Position numbers and translations under genes: made by a program
Shown here: positions 10,285 through 25,200 of the stretch, one piece after another
Position numbering within the stretch: position 1 is the first letter of the stretch
Layout of the letters: every line of letters begins with the position of its first letter
Notes under the pieces: generated by a model
Database searches by the model: none
Seen by the model: the letters and a program-made list of their open reading frames with translations, nothing else
Told to the model about the DNA's origin: nothing
Assembly (NCBI GenBank): GCA_036874045.1
Contig: CM072335.1
Span: 24,683,501 to 24,747,500, forward strand
Source: Cymodocea nodosa
Taxonomy: Eukaryota > Streptophyta > Magnoliopsida > Alismatales > Cymodoceaceae
DNA length: 64,000 nucleotides
Direction of reading: 5' to 3'

Positions 10285-13200
10285 CTAGAAGAATTGTTGC
10301 AACCATGGATAAACAGCTGCATCTCTTTCCAGATCGTTGCTCATTTCCTTCACTTTCTGTAAAGCCTTCTTCGGGTCCATCTGGTCCAATGGCAAGGCGG
10401 AAAATTCCTCAAGGAATTTATGAGCTCGGGCTGAACCTTCAGCCACATCAACATTGAATTTCCGTTTTCGACTTGACACCCCCTGCAGAATATAAAATAA
10501 TGCATTAACACAAATTTGAGATATGGAGCACCGTCGGCTACGTTTGGAATTACCTTTTTGGAAACGCATCTTCTGTTCATCATATTCAGTGAGTTTCCGA
10601 AAAACTAATGAGAGTTGACTTACAGAAAGGTTGTGAAAATACTGTCTTCAGTTTTCAAGGCTGTCTTTATATTTTTTGTATTATATAAAAGCCATCAAAA
10701 GACTGCAAACAATATTCCAGTTTTTCTGAAAAAATTATAAAGTCAACCGTACTTCCAAACACAACCTTAAGCCACTATGAACATGAATTCTCTTGTTAAA
10801 TTAAGGATATTTTAATAATTTGAGTTGGAACAGCATACCTCATTTAGACGTTAATTTTTTCAAACATATACCTCGAAGATACTATTAGTAATTATAATCA
10901 AGTACTTGATGAGATACTTATTTTCAAACATATACTTCAAGATAATTATGCAGACTTCCAAGTCTGCATCCAACATAAACTTAGTAAATGTACGTATTCA
11001 GTTATCTATTTTCTTCTTTTTAAAATAATTTTATAAATTATGATAAAATTATTTTTACATGGCATAGATTTTATGTAAATAAAATAATGTTTTGTTGCAT
11101 AGGTCCAAAATAAAATCTGCAGATATAAAACCTTATTTTAATTACCACAATTTTGTATGGGTACCATTAACTTTAAATCTCAACAATTCATGTAAACCCA
11201 TGTATGGTTTGTTTTGTAATTGTAAATAAGAAATTACAAATAGATAATGGTAATTGCATTCTTCTAATAGAATTTTTGGGTACCTTAGAATTTTCCTTAA
11301 TTTCTTAAATTCAAAATAATTTTGGATTTTTGATAAAATTGATTTAAATGTTCTAGATTATGCGTAAATGGCATTGTTTTCCATTAGTATAAATAAAAAT
11401 TGTAAGTACAGGAGTTGTCTATTTTTTCCACAATTCTGTCATTTCTATGGTTTCTTGCAAATTTGAAGTTTTTAAATGAACTGGACCTTTTGAAGTTAAG
11501 AGTATTTTATGTTAGATATATTTTCCAACGGATGATTCAATTTTTATAAATTTTTTTTTGAAGTAATTTACTCAATTTCAGAAAAATTATTGATAATAAG
11601 TGCATCTACATTCCTTATGAGATAATCACTCCATTTCAAATATCTATGGTTCCAGACAAAAGAAATAAGTCACAGAAAATGGAGATATCAATATGTTCTG
11701 CCTACCACAACTTCTGAATTTTCAGGAGAAAAATTTTCCAATTCTTCAGCTTTTGCTCTAGCAAGTTCAACAACACTTCTGGGAAATTTTGCAAATTCTG
11801 CAACATGAATACCAAAACTTTGATCACAAGCCCCTGACTCAACCTACAGAAACCCAGAAAGAATGATATTGGTAATTACTAACAAGTTGAGATATTAACG
11901 GCAAAACAATAGCAGAAAAGAAAAATCTCTGCAGATGACATTAAGAATATGTAGTGTTGACATGGGAGACAGCTCAACGCCGCACCCATGAATTGAAATT
12001 AACAAACCAGTAGTCCTAGCCTTGCTAGAAAGTGATTGCCCATTGGACTGGCCAAGCAGGCAAATTTTACATTGTACAAGCAACCTCCCAGAGATGTGAG
12101 GAGGTCTGCATTGCATCGAACAATGGTGCATCAAATCAAGTGCCCTCTACCTATTGGTCATTCACCATCTACCATTATCTCTCAAATAGGAGACCCATAA
12201 ATACCCTATTAACACATATATTTAAGGATCCGACTGTGAACACCCTTTATTTTTACACTAAGAAATCTTATCTCTACCTTCACCCCACTCATCCTAACAT
12301 AAGCACTGGAGAACACTTAACTTCTTGTTATAAAGGTGAGTGTGTATGCACATGAGCAGAAATGGAAGTCCATGTGTTGCTTCTTAGCTTTTTCAGGTGT
12401 GGGAATAAGTTAATCTGAAAGCACATATTTCCACCCAAATTTATGTCATGTTGAATGACATAACTCTGTTCAATACAAAAAGATACACCATGTTGGTCAA
12501 CACACCAAAAAAATCAATGTGCCACTGATATTCACCTGTTGGGAAAACTTTGTCAATATGGGTCGATTTTACACAGTGGTGCCCATTTAAGTCAGTCATC
12601 TTCATGAGAACAAGGTTTCAAAACTCTTCCAACTTTGCTAGCAATTGCCCGGCTGACATAATTTCAGAATCTGAGGTTCGTTTGAGTGCCAAATCCCATG
12701 ACCAACGTCATCCATCCAAAGACCTATTGACACCACTCCATCTTTTTTTATTTGAAAAACAAAATAAGTCATTGAAAGTCTCCTCAAAAGTGCTCCGTTT
12801 GCAATATTTGGGCAGAAAGCTTCGGTTTTGCAACTGATTACATTATCCCATGAATCTAATTCTTCCTTGTCTACAGTTATCCCATGATAGAGGTTTTTTT
12901 TTAAAAGTTCATTTAGGTCTAGATACAAACTCAAAGCATTTAAATGAAAATATCATATTTTTGACCTGTTTGGTTGAAGCACCCCCAAACATCAAGGTAA
13001 CATCAGAGTATTATAATACCATAACCAGTATCTTCTCCTGTCCAATTTACCACCCTTCCAGCCCCAGCTTATTAAGCCCTAGGTTGAAAAAGCAGTGGTG
13101 ACAAGGGGTTTCCCTGATGGCTAAAGAGTCCTTTCAAAATAGAATTCATGGTACAGAAATTTTACTAGACCGCACATGTTTCAGCCAGCATAACCACCTG

Positions 13201-16200
13201 AAAGTAAATTATTCACCATTTAGAATTCTGCACTGTTCCTTTAATGAACTTGGAAACTTTCCCTTAGATCAAATAATTCTCCTTTCCTTACAGATACATC
13301 TACAAGTATCCATGGGAATAACCGAACTTTCTAAGAGAATCTTCTCTAATTTTATCCACAATTGGTGCAACTCCTACTTATGTTCGATAATTTTTTTTTC
13401 TTAATTTATCTGCTGTAGAATTACTTTTCTTCCATCTTAAACATTCACAATCAATCAATTCCACTGACTTGGATTGCATTATACTGTTTATGAGTGAAAT
13501 AAGAGACACAGGAAATCTAAAAACATTAGAATTACTGAATAATACTCTTTATGTGTAAAATAACATTGAGAATCCAAAAACTGAGTTACAAATGATTTTT
13601 CATAGCAAAACGAGATTCCATAAAACCATGAAAGAAATAAAAAGTAAATGAATAAACTAAAATTAGGAAACTTATACATTAGCAACCTTATAAAGCATGG
13701 TTAGCTTGTGATTGGATGGATCAATATGTGCTTCAACATGATAATTAGCTACCACAAGGTTGGATTTGTCTTTTTGCTCATTATTAGAACTTTCTTGAGA
13801 TAATGCAGTCAATTCATGAAAATGAGTAGCAAACAACGTTGGAGCCTTGATGACATATATAAGATGTTCACAAATTGCCCATGCTAAACCTGCAGGAAAC
13901 ACAACTGACTGTATTACAATTTACAATTAAATTACAAAGTTGAATGTTATTTGAAGCCAAATATATTGCTAAAAGAAAGCAAAAGAAATATTAATCAACA
14001 ACATGATCACTACAAGTATCCAGAATGCAAAAGAGTTTTCAAACAGGCTTATTGACTATTGACCATTTAGGTGAACTAAACTGTGCCTGATAACTTCTTC
14101 ACATTATATGCCCAAGAGGATGCCACTATAGGCAATCTCTTCAAAGCATCAGGTGCCTAGATAGAAGAAGCATAATGTTCTAATGACCTATATTCAGAAT
14201 GTTATGTCCAATAGATAGAATTGCAGGAACTAGAATTTAAATAATAGAATTAAACCACAAGATAGCCTATGAAACTTGGATTCTTCCAAACAGTTTACCT
14301 ACCTACATGATTACACCTGATACACCATTACACATTGGACATGGATTCTGATAGAATCGTGACGTTTCACTAAAAAAGGGAGAATAGTAAAGCATGGGCT
14401 AATTTTAATTTCAAATAAGAAGCATGCCAAATTTATACAATAGCTTATGAAACATGGATTCTCAAGCATGCCAAATAAGTACAATGTAGGGAGAAACTAA
14501 ATGAAAGAGTGTCCAAAGCACTTGATCACAAGCAAAATTGTAGAGGTTCATTAACAACCCATGTTACATCCACTCCTCAAACCTAATGCTTGAGCTCTTA
14601 CTCCTCAAAGCTAATGCTTGAGCTCTTACTCCTCAAAGCTAATGCTTAAGCTCCTACGCTAATTCCAATATTGTCATGGACCAACACCATATCGTTCACA
14701 AAATTCTTGTCAAATCCATTAAGCCCTTCCTCAGAACCTGAGGAACTATTATTACAACTCAATGAGATAAGTTACTAAAATTACTTACAACCTTTGTGAT
14801 GTTATACCCCTTTTGATATGAGAATGAAACACAAGAGACATTGTAGTGATTGTGTATAATTCATGACCAATAGAGGTATTTACATAAAGATTAGTGACCT
14901 AGAAGTGCATGTGTAATGACTAGAAATTTCTTGTAACGGCCAATGAATCAATATATTGTTTCATCCATCAGTATGTTCTTGAGTCTAAAGTCAAATGAAT
15001 CAATATGCCATTAGGTGAAATAGTATGCCACTTCTGAATAATTTAACACTATAACAAAATTGGTATGCTGATTGATAAAATCAATATGTCATTTTTGTTT
15101 AAAAAACTACACTTTTTTTTCTGGAAAACAATATACCGGTACCTAAAACCAGTATGCTATTTTTATTCCAAAGTCTAACAGCACTCTTGGCTCACTAAAC
15201 ACTATACCATTTACATGAGAATGATATGCTGTTCTCGTGGTAGAGAGAATGCCGAATGAGCCTTCTATTCATGCCAGTTCAAACAATTTTTCTATATATG
15301 CATGTACTGTAAATGCCCTATATGAAGGTCCTAGCATGAAAATTTTGTTAGAGATTTACATATTCTCGCTAAGACTTGGTAACTTAAAACAAATCAATAA
15401 TAAAAACATTTATGAAAATTGATATAGTGTGATATCCAAAGTCTCTTCTTCTTTACTTGGTCTGCATCCATTGATCTTCTTTGATGATTTTTGATTTTCC
15501 TTGTTAATGATTCTACTTAGCCTACTTTGTTGATTTTCTTTGGTTCTCCTTGTTTGTAATGATGCTTTGCAGGTTTTTTCTTATATATCCTGCAACAAAC
15601 TTGAACTATATAAGTAACTTCCTACATCATATTTCTTGAACCATACAAGTAATTTCATACTTTATATTTATTATTAATTTTTACATTATCAAAATAAATT
15701 TGAGAAAGATTTTTCTAACAATTCCATTCAATTTCGGCTCAAATGTGTCATATTTTCCACATGGTATCCAAAGCTTTGATAAAAAGCATGAAGGATTCCT
15801 CCCAAATATAGCTTGGATATGCCTAAGGTATGGCTAAATTTCCTTGAGCAATTCTTATTTGTTATTTTATTTTTTATGCAATGAAAAAACTTAAATCAGA
15901 AATACACAATTCTTAAGACACTTTTAAATATTTATTTTCATATGTATATTTTATTAATACATGTGATACCTTTTAATTATTGAATATTTAAATTTACATG
16001 TTTTATTTATTTATTATTTATTGGTATTCCTATATTGAACTGTCTTGAATTTTAGAAATTTGCTGAATCTCTGAATTCATGTTTTGTCGGTATTTGAACC
16101 CCAAACATGTATCCATGATTCAGAAAACATGAGTATATAACCTTCATTGTTGTGTAAATTACTCCACTTTGACGTACATAGATTCACTCGGTCTAAAAGT

Positions 16201-19200
16201 ATGAAACATAGAAATTTTTATGATGTAGAGCATATAAGAATTCCAAGCAGTTTCCATAATCCTAAAGGCACCAACTTCTCAGCTATTTATCACAAATTCC
16301 ATAGCCAAAGTGTGCAAATAGAAAGAACTTTCAAATTTTAAATTTTCTTAAATAGCTATTTTCACTGCCATCTATATCTATTTCAGTCAAACTTGCGACT
16401 AGTTGAGTATTAGTCTAACAGAGCAACGTATATAACTTTCTGCAGCAATTATTAGAGAAACGTACATGACGATCAATCATCTGCAACTATATAGGTACAA
16501 GGGTTCCCAGGCATTGTAGATGATTTCAGTTAAATATTGTATCTATGAACTAAAAATTCAAATTTTTTAAAGTACCATGAAATGAAACATATCCGTATTT
16601 GGCTTCACACTCCCTGACCCATTGAACTGCATTAGGACATTCACACAAACTGAATTTTCTGGTGATGAGCCAATAACTTACCAAAACCATCATATGTGGA
16701 TGTACCCCGACCTAGCTCATCAATGATAACTAAGGAGTTGGCAGTTGCACCCCTCAAGATGGATGCAGTTTCAAGCATTTCTTGCATAAAAGTAGAAACT
16801 CCACGAAGCTGCAGATCAAGAAGATAATGGAAGTATTATGATTTATTACAAGTAACACTACAAAGAATGGAATTCAATGTTTTAAGGCATAAGAGTGTTT
16901 GTGCATCTAGAAAGTAATGAAAATGAATAGAAAGAAAGAATCAAAAAGTTATAGAAAATGACAAAAAAGAAAGCTACAGAAAATCAATAAAAATATGAGT
17001 GTTTGTGCATAATAAAAAATATAACAAAATGTAATAAAAAATAACAGAATATGAATTTAATAAAATACAATTATTCAACGCTCATGACAAGTTTATAGAT
17101 AAAATATAATTTTTATCATAACATATAATAAAATATGATTTTTATGATTTTTGATGATAAAATATGATTTTTAAGATAAAAGATGATATTTATGATTTAT
17201 GATGATAAAATATGATTTTTATAATAAAATATAATTTTTATGATTTATGATGATAATATATGATTCATAAAGAAATTAAAAGAAAATTTTTACTCAACAT
17301 ATGGTAGAAATAAATCATCATTTTCTGACTCTTTCACACCCCTCAAAATTGAAAAGAATGTATAAAGAAAAAAAATTCTCAAAAAAGTTAGAATAGAAAG
17401 TTTATTAAACTTTCATTTGTTTTCCATCACATACAAAACACCTTATATTATGTCTTAACTTTCTATTACTTTCTTTTCTCTTTCCACCACACACAAACTC
17501 CCCTCCCCCTCCCAAATAATATTTTTATCAAAAAAGATTCCTTTGTCTATTATGAAAGTGTTTTTTCGTAATAAAAAATATTTTCACTATGTTAATCTCA
17601 ATTCATTATCATTCTACTTTATCATTGTCCATCTAGTTTTGCATGTCTAGTTGAGTTAATTTGAGTTGGGCATCTAGGATCTAGGCTTGAGATGCTTCAA
17701 TTCATCATTTATTATATTATGTTGTGTTTGCTGATGATTAATATAAAGTGTCATGGGTCTATTTACTTAAATAAGTTATAATATATCTCATGTACTAATA
17801 ATTTTTTAATGATTTTACTCAGTTTTCTATTACCATAAATTTCTTTCATATTACCAATGCTGTACATTATGTACAATTAGAAATTTCAGATTTTTGTGCA
17901 TCATATGCCCATGGTGTTATTCATCAAATTTGTTGCACACATACATCCCAATGAAATGGAGTTCTGGAACCTAAACGTCATATTCTTGTTATCACTTGTG
18001 CACACATGATTCAGATGAATATTCTCCAATATTTATGTTAAAATGCACTTCATACTGCAACACATTTAATTAATAAGATGGAATGAATGCTCTATTTTGG
18101 GAATATTCCTCTGTGTCATTTCCATTTGAATGAGACTCTTTTCATTTTCACCCTATGATGGATAGTTAAAGGTGCCATTATTAACCATGTGATGGATAAG
18201 AGTATCCTGGTTTGGTTTCATGCAGAGTTTAATTTTGTCAAGATTTACATAAAAGAAAAGAATTCATGTGATCAAACTCGCAAAGTGAGATAAAAGCATT
18301 GATTGTTGTTTTGTTTTACACAAAAGAGATGTGAATCATGCAGTGACGGAAGATTAAAGTTATTTGATGGCTACCAAAAACTATATATATGGAATGTAGA
18401 TTCAACAAAAATAAGAATAATGCTTAAAAAATAAGATTATAAGCAATGGTGAAATTATAAAGAATGTCGTTCATAAGTTAAATAAAATGGATGAAGTGAA
18501 GAAATGCTTCTGAAGTATTGTGTGATAGAAGAATACCCTTAAAATTAAAAGAAAATTTTTATAAAACTGTTATTCACACAAGTATACTTTATGACTTTAG
18601 ATGTTAAGTTATAAAGCATGAACATATGCAATAAGTTAATGTTTCTGAGATGCATATACTTGAATGAGTTGTAATAGTATAAAGGATAACCTAAAAATGA
18701 TTTTGTTAAGAATAGAATAAGAGTTGCAACTATTGAAGATAAGATAAAAGAAAATTAACTTGGGTCATATCATCATATCCTTATGAAACCAAAAAAATGC
18801 ACTAATTAGGAGAGAAGAATTAATTTATGCAGAAGTAACTAAAAGAAGTAGAGATAGGCCTAAACTTAGTTGATTAAGAATTGCAAGAAAAAATTTAAAT
18901 TTATGTAATTTAACTGAAAATTTAACAATGGACAAAAATACTTAGAATAAAAAAATTCATGTGGCCAACCCACGTAATGCAATTATTGTTTGGATTGTTG
19001 TTTTCATATTTATTGGGTAAAAAATTAAATTTATTTCTGTGATTTAATTTAAATAGTTTGATATGTTTTGATTTTCATGAATTTATCATTATGATTTTGT
19101 TCTCTATTTTCCCTGTTATTTCTAAACTTTTCAGAAATTTTCTTTTTTTTTATTATATAGATGTAATATTAGGTTATTTAATTATTATTTGTGACAACTA

Positions 19201-22200
19201 ATTCAACCAATCCAAGTGACTAGTTGAATCCATCAACTGACCACCCCTCTACTTCATTTAGGTCAATATCCAATCCAGTTGTAAAAAATTTGCGTCAACT
19301 TCATTTTGATGAGTTTCAGACCAATAATGATGACAAATCTGAGATTTGGTTGTTTCAGAATGGTTGTATTTGGGTGTCATCTAGTGTAGTTTCTTCCCAG
19401 TTGATCTCAATATCATTGAATGATTCATTAATTAGGATCAAAAGTTAGTTTACATTTGTGTATGCTAGTTGCAAGTTTTAATGGGGTTGCTCAGAGAGAG
19501 CTATGGAGTCACATGCATGATATGCCTAGTATAGTTCAGAGGCACCTTTGGTTTGTTTCAGGTGATTTGAATACAGTTATTGTTACTTCAGAAAGGAAGG
19601 GTGGCCGCTAGACAAGGAAGCTATTTACGGAGGATTTCATGGAGTGGTGCAAGCTAAAACATTAAACCAAATATTGCTACAGCTACAACTGAACAATAAT
19701 TATGTGGTGTAAGTGTGTAACACAATTTTCACCCAACTTAATAACACAACTTGCAAGTATACTAACTCTATCTGAGATGTGAGATGTGATATATCTGCAG
19801 ATGCTAAACATCTAAGAAAACGCAAATCCAATGCACAATCCAAGTAATGTGGGGGTCTGAGAAGGATACATTCATACACAACCTTTGTAAATGTTAAAGC
19901 CTCCCCCCCCCCCCCTCCAACACACACACACACCACAAAAAAGGGCAAATTCGATGCATGACACTTTTACCAATGCAGAGTTTGGAAAAGGCCTAATTAT
20001 ACGCAATCTTCTGTAAATGGACAAACTGCTACTAAGATTTGAACCTATGAACTTAAAAATCACAATAGAGACACATTACCATTGCGTCAAGGCTCTCCCT
20101 CAAATGTTCCTCTACAATCTAAAATTATGGGCCCACATTCTGCATCCTAAACTAAAATCCTAATCCTCAAATAATCAGCGCATATTAAACACCCATCTAC
20201 AGAAAAATCACCACATTAAGACAAGTACAATGAAAGATCTGATAAATTAAAGCAAGTAATAAAAATAACAATGAACTACTTACTTGGCAGTCCCCAGCTC
20301 CCACACGTGCAAATATACAGTCACGAATACTAATGCTAGCTCTATCACAAGGAACAAAAGAACCAACTTGTGCCATGAGAACATTCACGCCTACCTGCCA
20401 GCAACAAAGACCAAATTAAATAAACACTCAGATCACAGGGAGCAGAAAACACTTTTAGTAACAAGTTAAGTCCATCAGAAATGTTGGCAGTATATTTCTG
20501 TTGAAAAAAATAAACAACATCAATTCTAAAGATTGCGGTCCAAAAAAGACATCAAGTACACTTCTTACCATGGATAATAAATTTGCTGGCACCAACCTAG
20601 TTAACCATTAATCAAGAAGGACAACATTCATAATAATTGGGTGCCCAAGATGACTTGAAATTCGCTAGGAATCAAAATATAGAATTTGAATAAGGTTGTG
20701 ACAATAGTCGTTCAAGGGCAGGCGAGCCAAATTGCATAAAATAAAAAATTTGAATAACACAGTCACATCTTTTATGTTCAAAAACATGGAATCCTTAGAT
20801 CTCATTCCACCAGTCTAACAAGGAGAAAAGAAAACAAAGAGACTCCTTTGACTCTAATAAATTCCTGTCCATCCTTGCCCTCCCTCATCAGTCATAACCA
20901 AGGTTTATATATCCAAACGGAAGTAACTCACCTATCAACTGAAATATCAGTGAATTCACTGGCCACAACTCTTTTTCCTTTTACACCTTTATATCCATCG
21001 AAAATGTTCAAGGTTATTACAGCACCTGCCCAGACAACATCAAAGTGCATCTGGGAGTTTGGGATGTGGACCACAAGCAGGCATTGTGAGAAGCAGATAG
21101 ATGTAGTAGGAGAGGAGAGTTGGAAAGGAGAGAGACGAGGATTGAGAATATAAAGTATTTTCTTCTCTTATTCTTGGAAAATGGAAATTCCAGTTATTTT
21201 AATCTATTAAAAAGAAATGAGGCATCATTCACTCATGTGCAGCAGGCAAGATTTGAGTTCAGATGAGGAAGGCACGCATCTGATTGAATCCAAATGCATA
21301 TTAGGATGAGTCTAGACAATAAACACACCATAGTAAATCTACATTTAATTTCAATAAAATAAGGATATGGGCTAGGTTTGGTGGGCCCTGGTACCCTACA
21401 CCATAAAAATAGCAAATTGGTGACCGAGTCATCCACAAATTTAATGTCTAAAGGACCCTGTCTCATTAATCTTCTCAGTTGATTGTAAATTTCCTTATCC
21501 CAACCACTCCTACAGGCCACAAGCAATCTAAGTTCCCTGTCTCATTAATCTTCCCAATTGATTGTAAATTTCCTTGTCCCAACCACTCCCACAAGCAACC
21601 TCTATCCAATACATAGGTTGTGTTAGGTTCAAATTATGGATTGTGTGATTACAAAATTGTGTGATCATTATCACAATTTCACAAACACCTTTGAATTAAC
21701 AGATTATGATTGTAATCCATTTGATTTTAAATAATACGTAAGGGAACTTCCAAAATCTGCATGATTGAACTTTTGCTCAAGTATGATATTATGGAATGCA
21801 GCATGATTTTCGTTTTCCAATACATCTCACAACTTAAACCCATAAAATCTGAACCAATAAGATTATGAATAGTCATTTCCCCCACTACGTTTCATGCTTA
21901 TACATTAAATTATATGATGTAATCGACATAGTGCATAACTGAAGTTTGCCATAATCTAAAACAAACACAGCCATAATTTGACACCTATTTTATGTTTTTG
22001 TATGTTTTCAAGGTAAATACCAATTTCAAATTTCAAGGTAACAATGTTTGTTCCATATCTTGGTGATGTGGATCTTGATCTTTTAATTGATGTGCTTTTG
22101 TGCATTTCCATCATACTAATGTACTTATTTTTATAATTGATGGCAATCTTCTTCGTGGTGTTGTTGATGGCATACCCATAAATTAGACCCACATAAATGA

Positions 22201-25200
22201 TGTGGTCCTTCTAACTTAAATGTCCATAATCCAAAAGTAATCAACCTTCAATATCACTTGCATACATTCTATTGCACATAAAGTTTGAAGGCTCTATCCA
22301 TCATTTGTGTGGGCATCAACAACTTAGTTGATCTTAAAATTCATAGCACATCTAATGACTTCATACCAGCTTAGTGCCTTGTGTTGCCACTAAATTCTAT
22401 TTCTAATTCCCATATTTCAAAGCATCCACATTTTTAGAATAAAAGTATCCTTATATGAATCTTAGGGCTAGATTAAGTTAAAGACAACATTTTTGAAAAC
22501 GAACTGAGCATAGACTCAATAGAGTAAAGGACAAAAAAGGACATATATAATAACAATATAAAATTTCAAGAAAATTCAAAGACAAAAAAGGAAAAATCAA
22601 GAACAAAAATCAAACGACAAACTTATGAAAACAAAACATATCAAACTACTTAAATTACATCACATAAATAAATTCAGATTTTTACCCAATAAATAATGCA
22701 AGAAAATCATTTAATCATTTGCTCAATATTAATGAATGGAACCCTTTTGATGTAAAATAACATGTTTTTAACATCCTTTTTTATTTGATTTTTTGCAAAA
22801 TTTTGAAATAACTTTTGAAATACCATATTCCATTAAATTTGATTTTAAAATAATATAAAAAAGAGTATAATATTCTAGCAAAATAAATTTTAAAATAGGA
22901 AGAACAATATTCCAACAAACCAATTCAATCCAAAATCAACCAGTCCAACCAATTGATTCATCAGGTCAAGTGGTTCAACTACTAAAACAGTTGAACTAGA
23001 TGTTATTGGCCTGGCAACCTTCTTGATTCTTAGTAAGGTTTCTTGTAAGTTTAATCTCACATTGTTTACTACATAATAGTTTCTTTCTTGTAAACTCCAT
23101 ATATGGAGGCACTATCTCAGTTAATAATCAATTCAAATTTTCACTATTTCATGTCCCCACTTGGCATTAGAATCAAAGATCATGAGTGAGAAAAGAAAAG
23201 AGAAACTCTAGCTGCTATCACTACTTTGTTGTGGTGGTGAACAGATACCAAACCCTAACCATCATAATTTTCGTTTTCTCTTTCCCCATTCTACTTCACC
23301 AGTGATTCACTATCATGCCCCTCCTCTCAAATACTAGCCTGCTGCCATCCACAACCACAAACCGTAAACCCGAATTTATCAATACTACCACCATCATCCA
23401 CCACCACAAGTTACTATCCCATCTAGGCTACCAATTGCCACTGCCACCAAGGGCTTAGCACCCTTTCAAGCCTTCACCTCTCACCAACATGAACCACCAA
23501 ACATCACTGCCTCTTACAAGACCAACCAGGACCTTCATTGTTGTCATCAAATGCTCCATCATCATCAGCCCTCACCACTGCCATGCCCCATCATCATAGC
23601 AAGATCTTCATTCTCCTCCTCCTCCTATCAGACCCTCCGATGGCCTTCCTCCACCTCATCAACACCTCTTCAATTCAGTCCTTTCTGCCTATGTTGCCTT
23701 TTTCACCCTCCTTCCCACATCTGTTGATTAGGGTTTATTCAGAGGGGAGGAAGATGGACGAAGATGAGAAGGATAGGGACTATGGAGCACGTGAATGTTC
23801 AGAAAATAGGGTGGCAAGTAAAAAGAGAGAAAGAGACAATGAAAGGGAGAAAGCGTGAGTCAAGCATGTGAATGCTTGGAAAAATGAATAGTAGAAAAAA
23901 GAAGGGGGAGAGAGAAAAGGGGAAATAACAAGGCTTTAGAATAAAAGGAATATATTATGTGTCAAAAAAATTATTGGTGCTTGCATATTTTTTCTACCTA
24001 TCTACTACCATTGCTACTGCTAGTTTGCTACAACTATTATAGTCTCTGCTTCCATGACTACTATAGCTATTTATTTTCATCATTAAAATTGTGTTTATTA
24101 TAGTTCTTGTTACACACTAAGAACATTTTAGATACTCCAACTTAAAGGAGTGTGTTAGAATAAATAGATCCTTATATGGTCCTAGGGTTAGATTAAATTA
24201 AGATTTTTTTTGTGAATTTAGCCTCACATTGCTTGGTACGTATATAATAATCTCTTTCTTATGTCCTTTGTGTATAAAGGCATTGTCTTAGTTAATGATT
24301 AATTCAATCTTCTACTATTTCTCATATTCACACAAAAAAAACTTCATAGATTTAAATTTTTAAACAGGCTACAATAGATTATGATAAAAATATGACAGTC
24401 AAAAAACTATTATAGCTCTCCCTACTCATAAGGTATCATAAAAACCATCATATCACGATTTCTAAAGGTTTGTTTGTGCATGACAAAAAGTCAAAAAAGA
24501 CAAAAAATGGAAAATTCAAAATGATCAAAAATAGAAAGTCTAAAAAGTTATGACAAAAAAAGATATTTGTGCACATAACAAAAAGTCAAAGTTAAGAGCA
24601 CTACACAAATTCATTACTTATTATTATTATTATACTTTTCCCCTCATTTTTTTCACCCTTTTTTTATTGTTTGGCAAAAGACTTGCACGACAATTTCCGT
24701 TGGGTTGGAAAAGATTCCAAAGGAGAGGGTCAAAAAGATGGAAAAGATGCTTCTTTTATACAAGGGGAAGTCAAATGTTTCTTTTCCTACCATTCCAATG
24801 TACACTAACGACCTATAAGAGTGAAAAAGAATTACAGTACCTGTCTAATAAATGTAGACTTCCCACCCATGTTAGGTCCTGTTATAATTTGGAACCAACT
24901 TTTTTCACGTACCTATTTCAATCAATTTGCAAGAATCAATAAATAATCAAGTTAATAAATTGCATATAAGTTCTTCTAGATGAAAATGTTATCCTACTCA
25001 CTAGAGAGCAATCATTTGGAATAAAGTTAACATCATCTTGAGCCTCCACACATGGATGTCGGCTACCTTCAAGTATGATATCCCCTTCATCCTATAAAAC
25101 AAATGCATTTCATGAGACATTGACCAGAAAATTTCTAATCTTAAAAAAAGTAATGCAAGGAAGAAATAGTACCGATGATGTAATATCTGGCCTTATATAA

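Noticed and set aside
14573-14656. CRISPR-like spaced repeats
   Set aside because: The three 28-bp units are contiguous without spacers, and the genome is eukaryotic.
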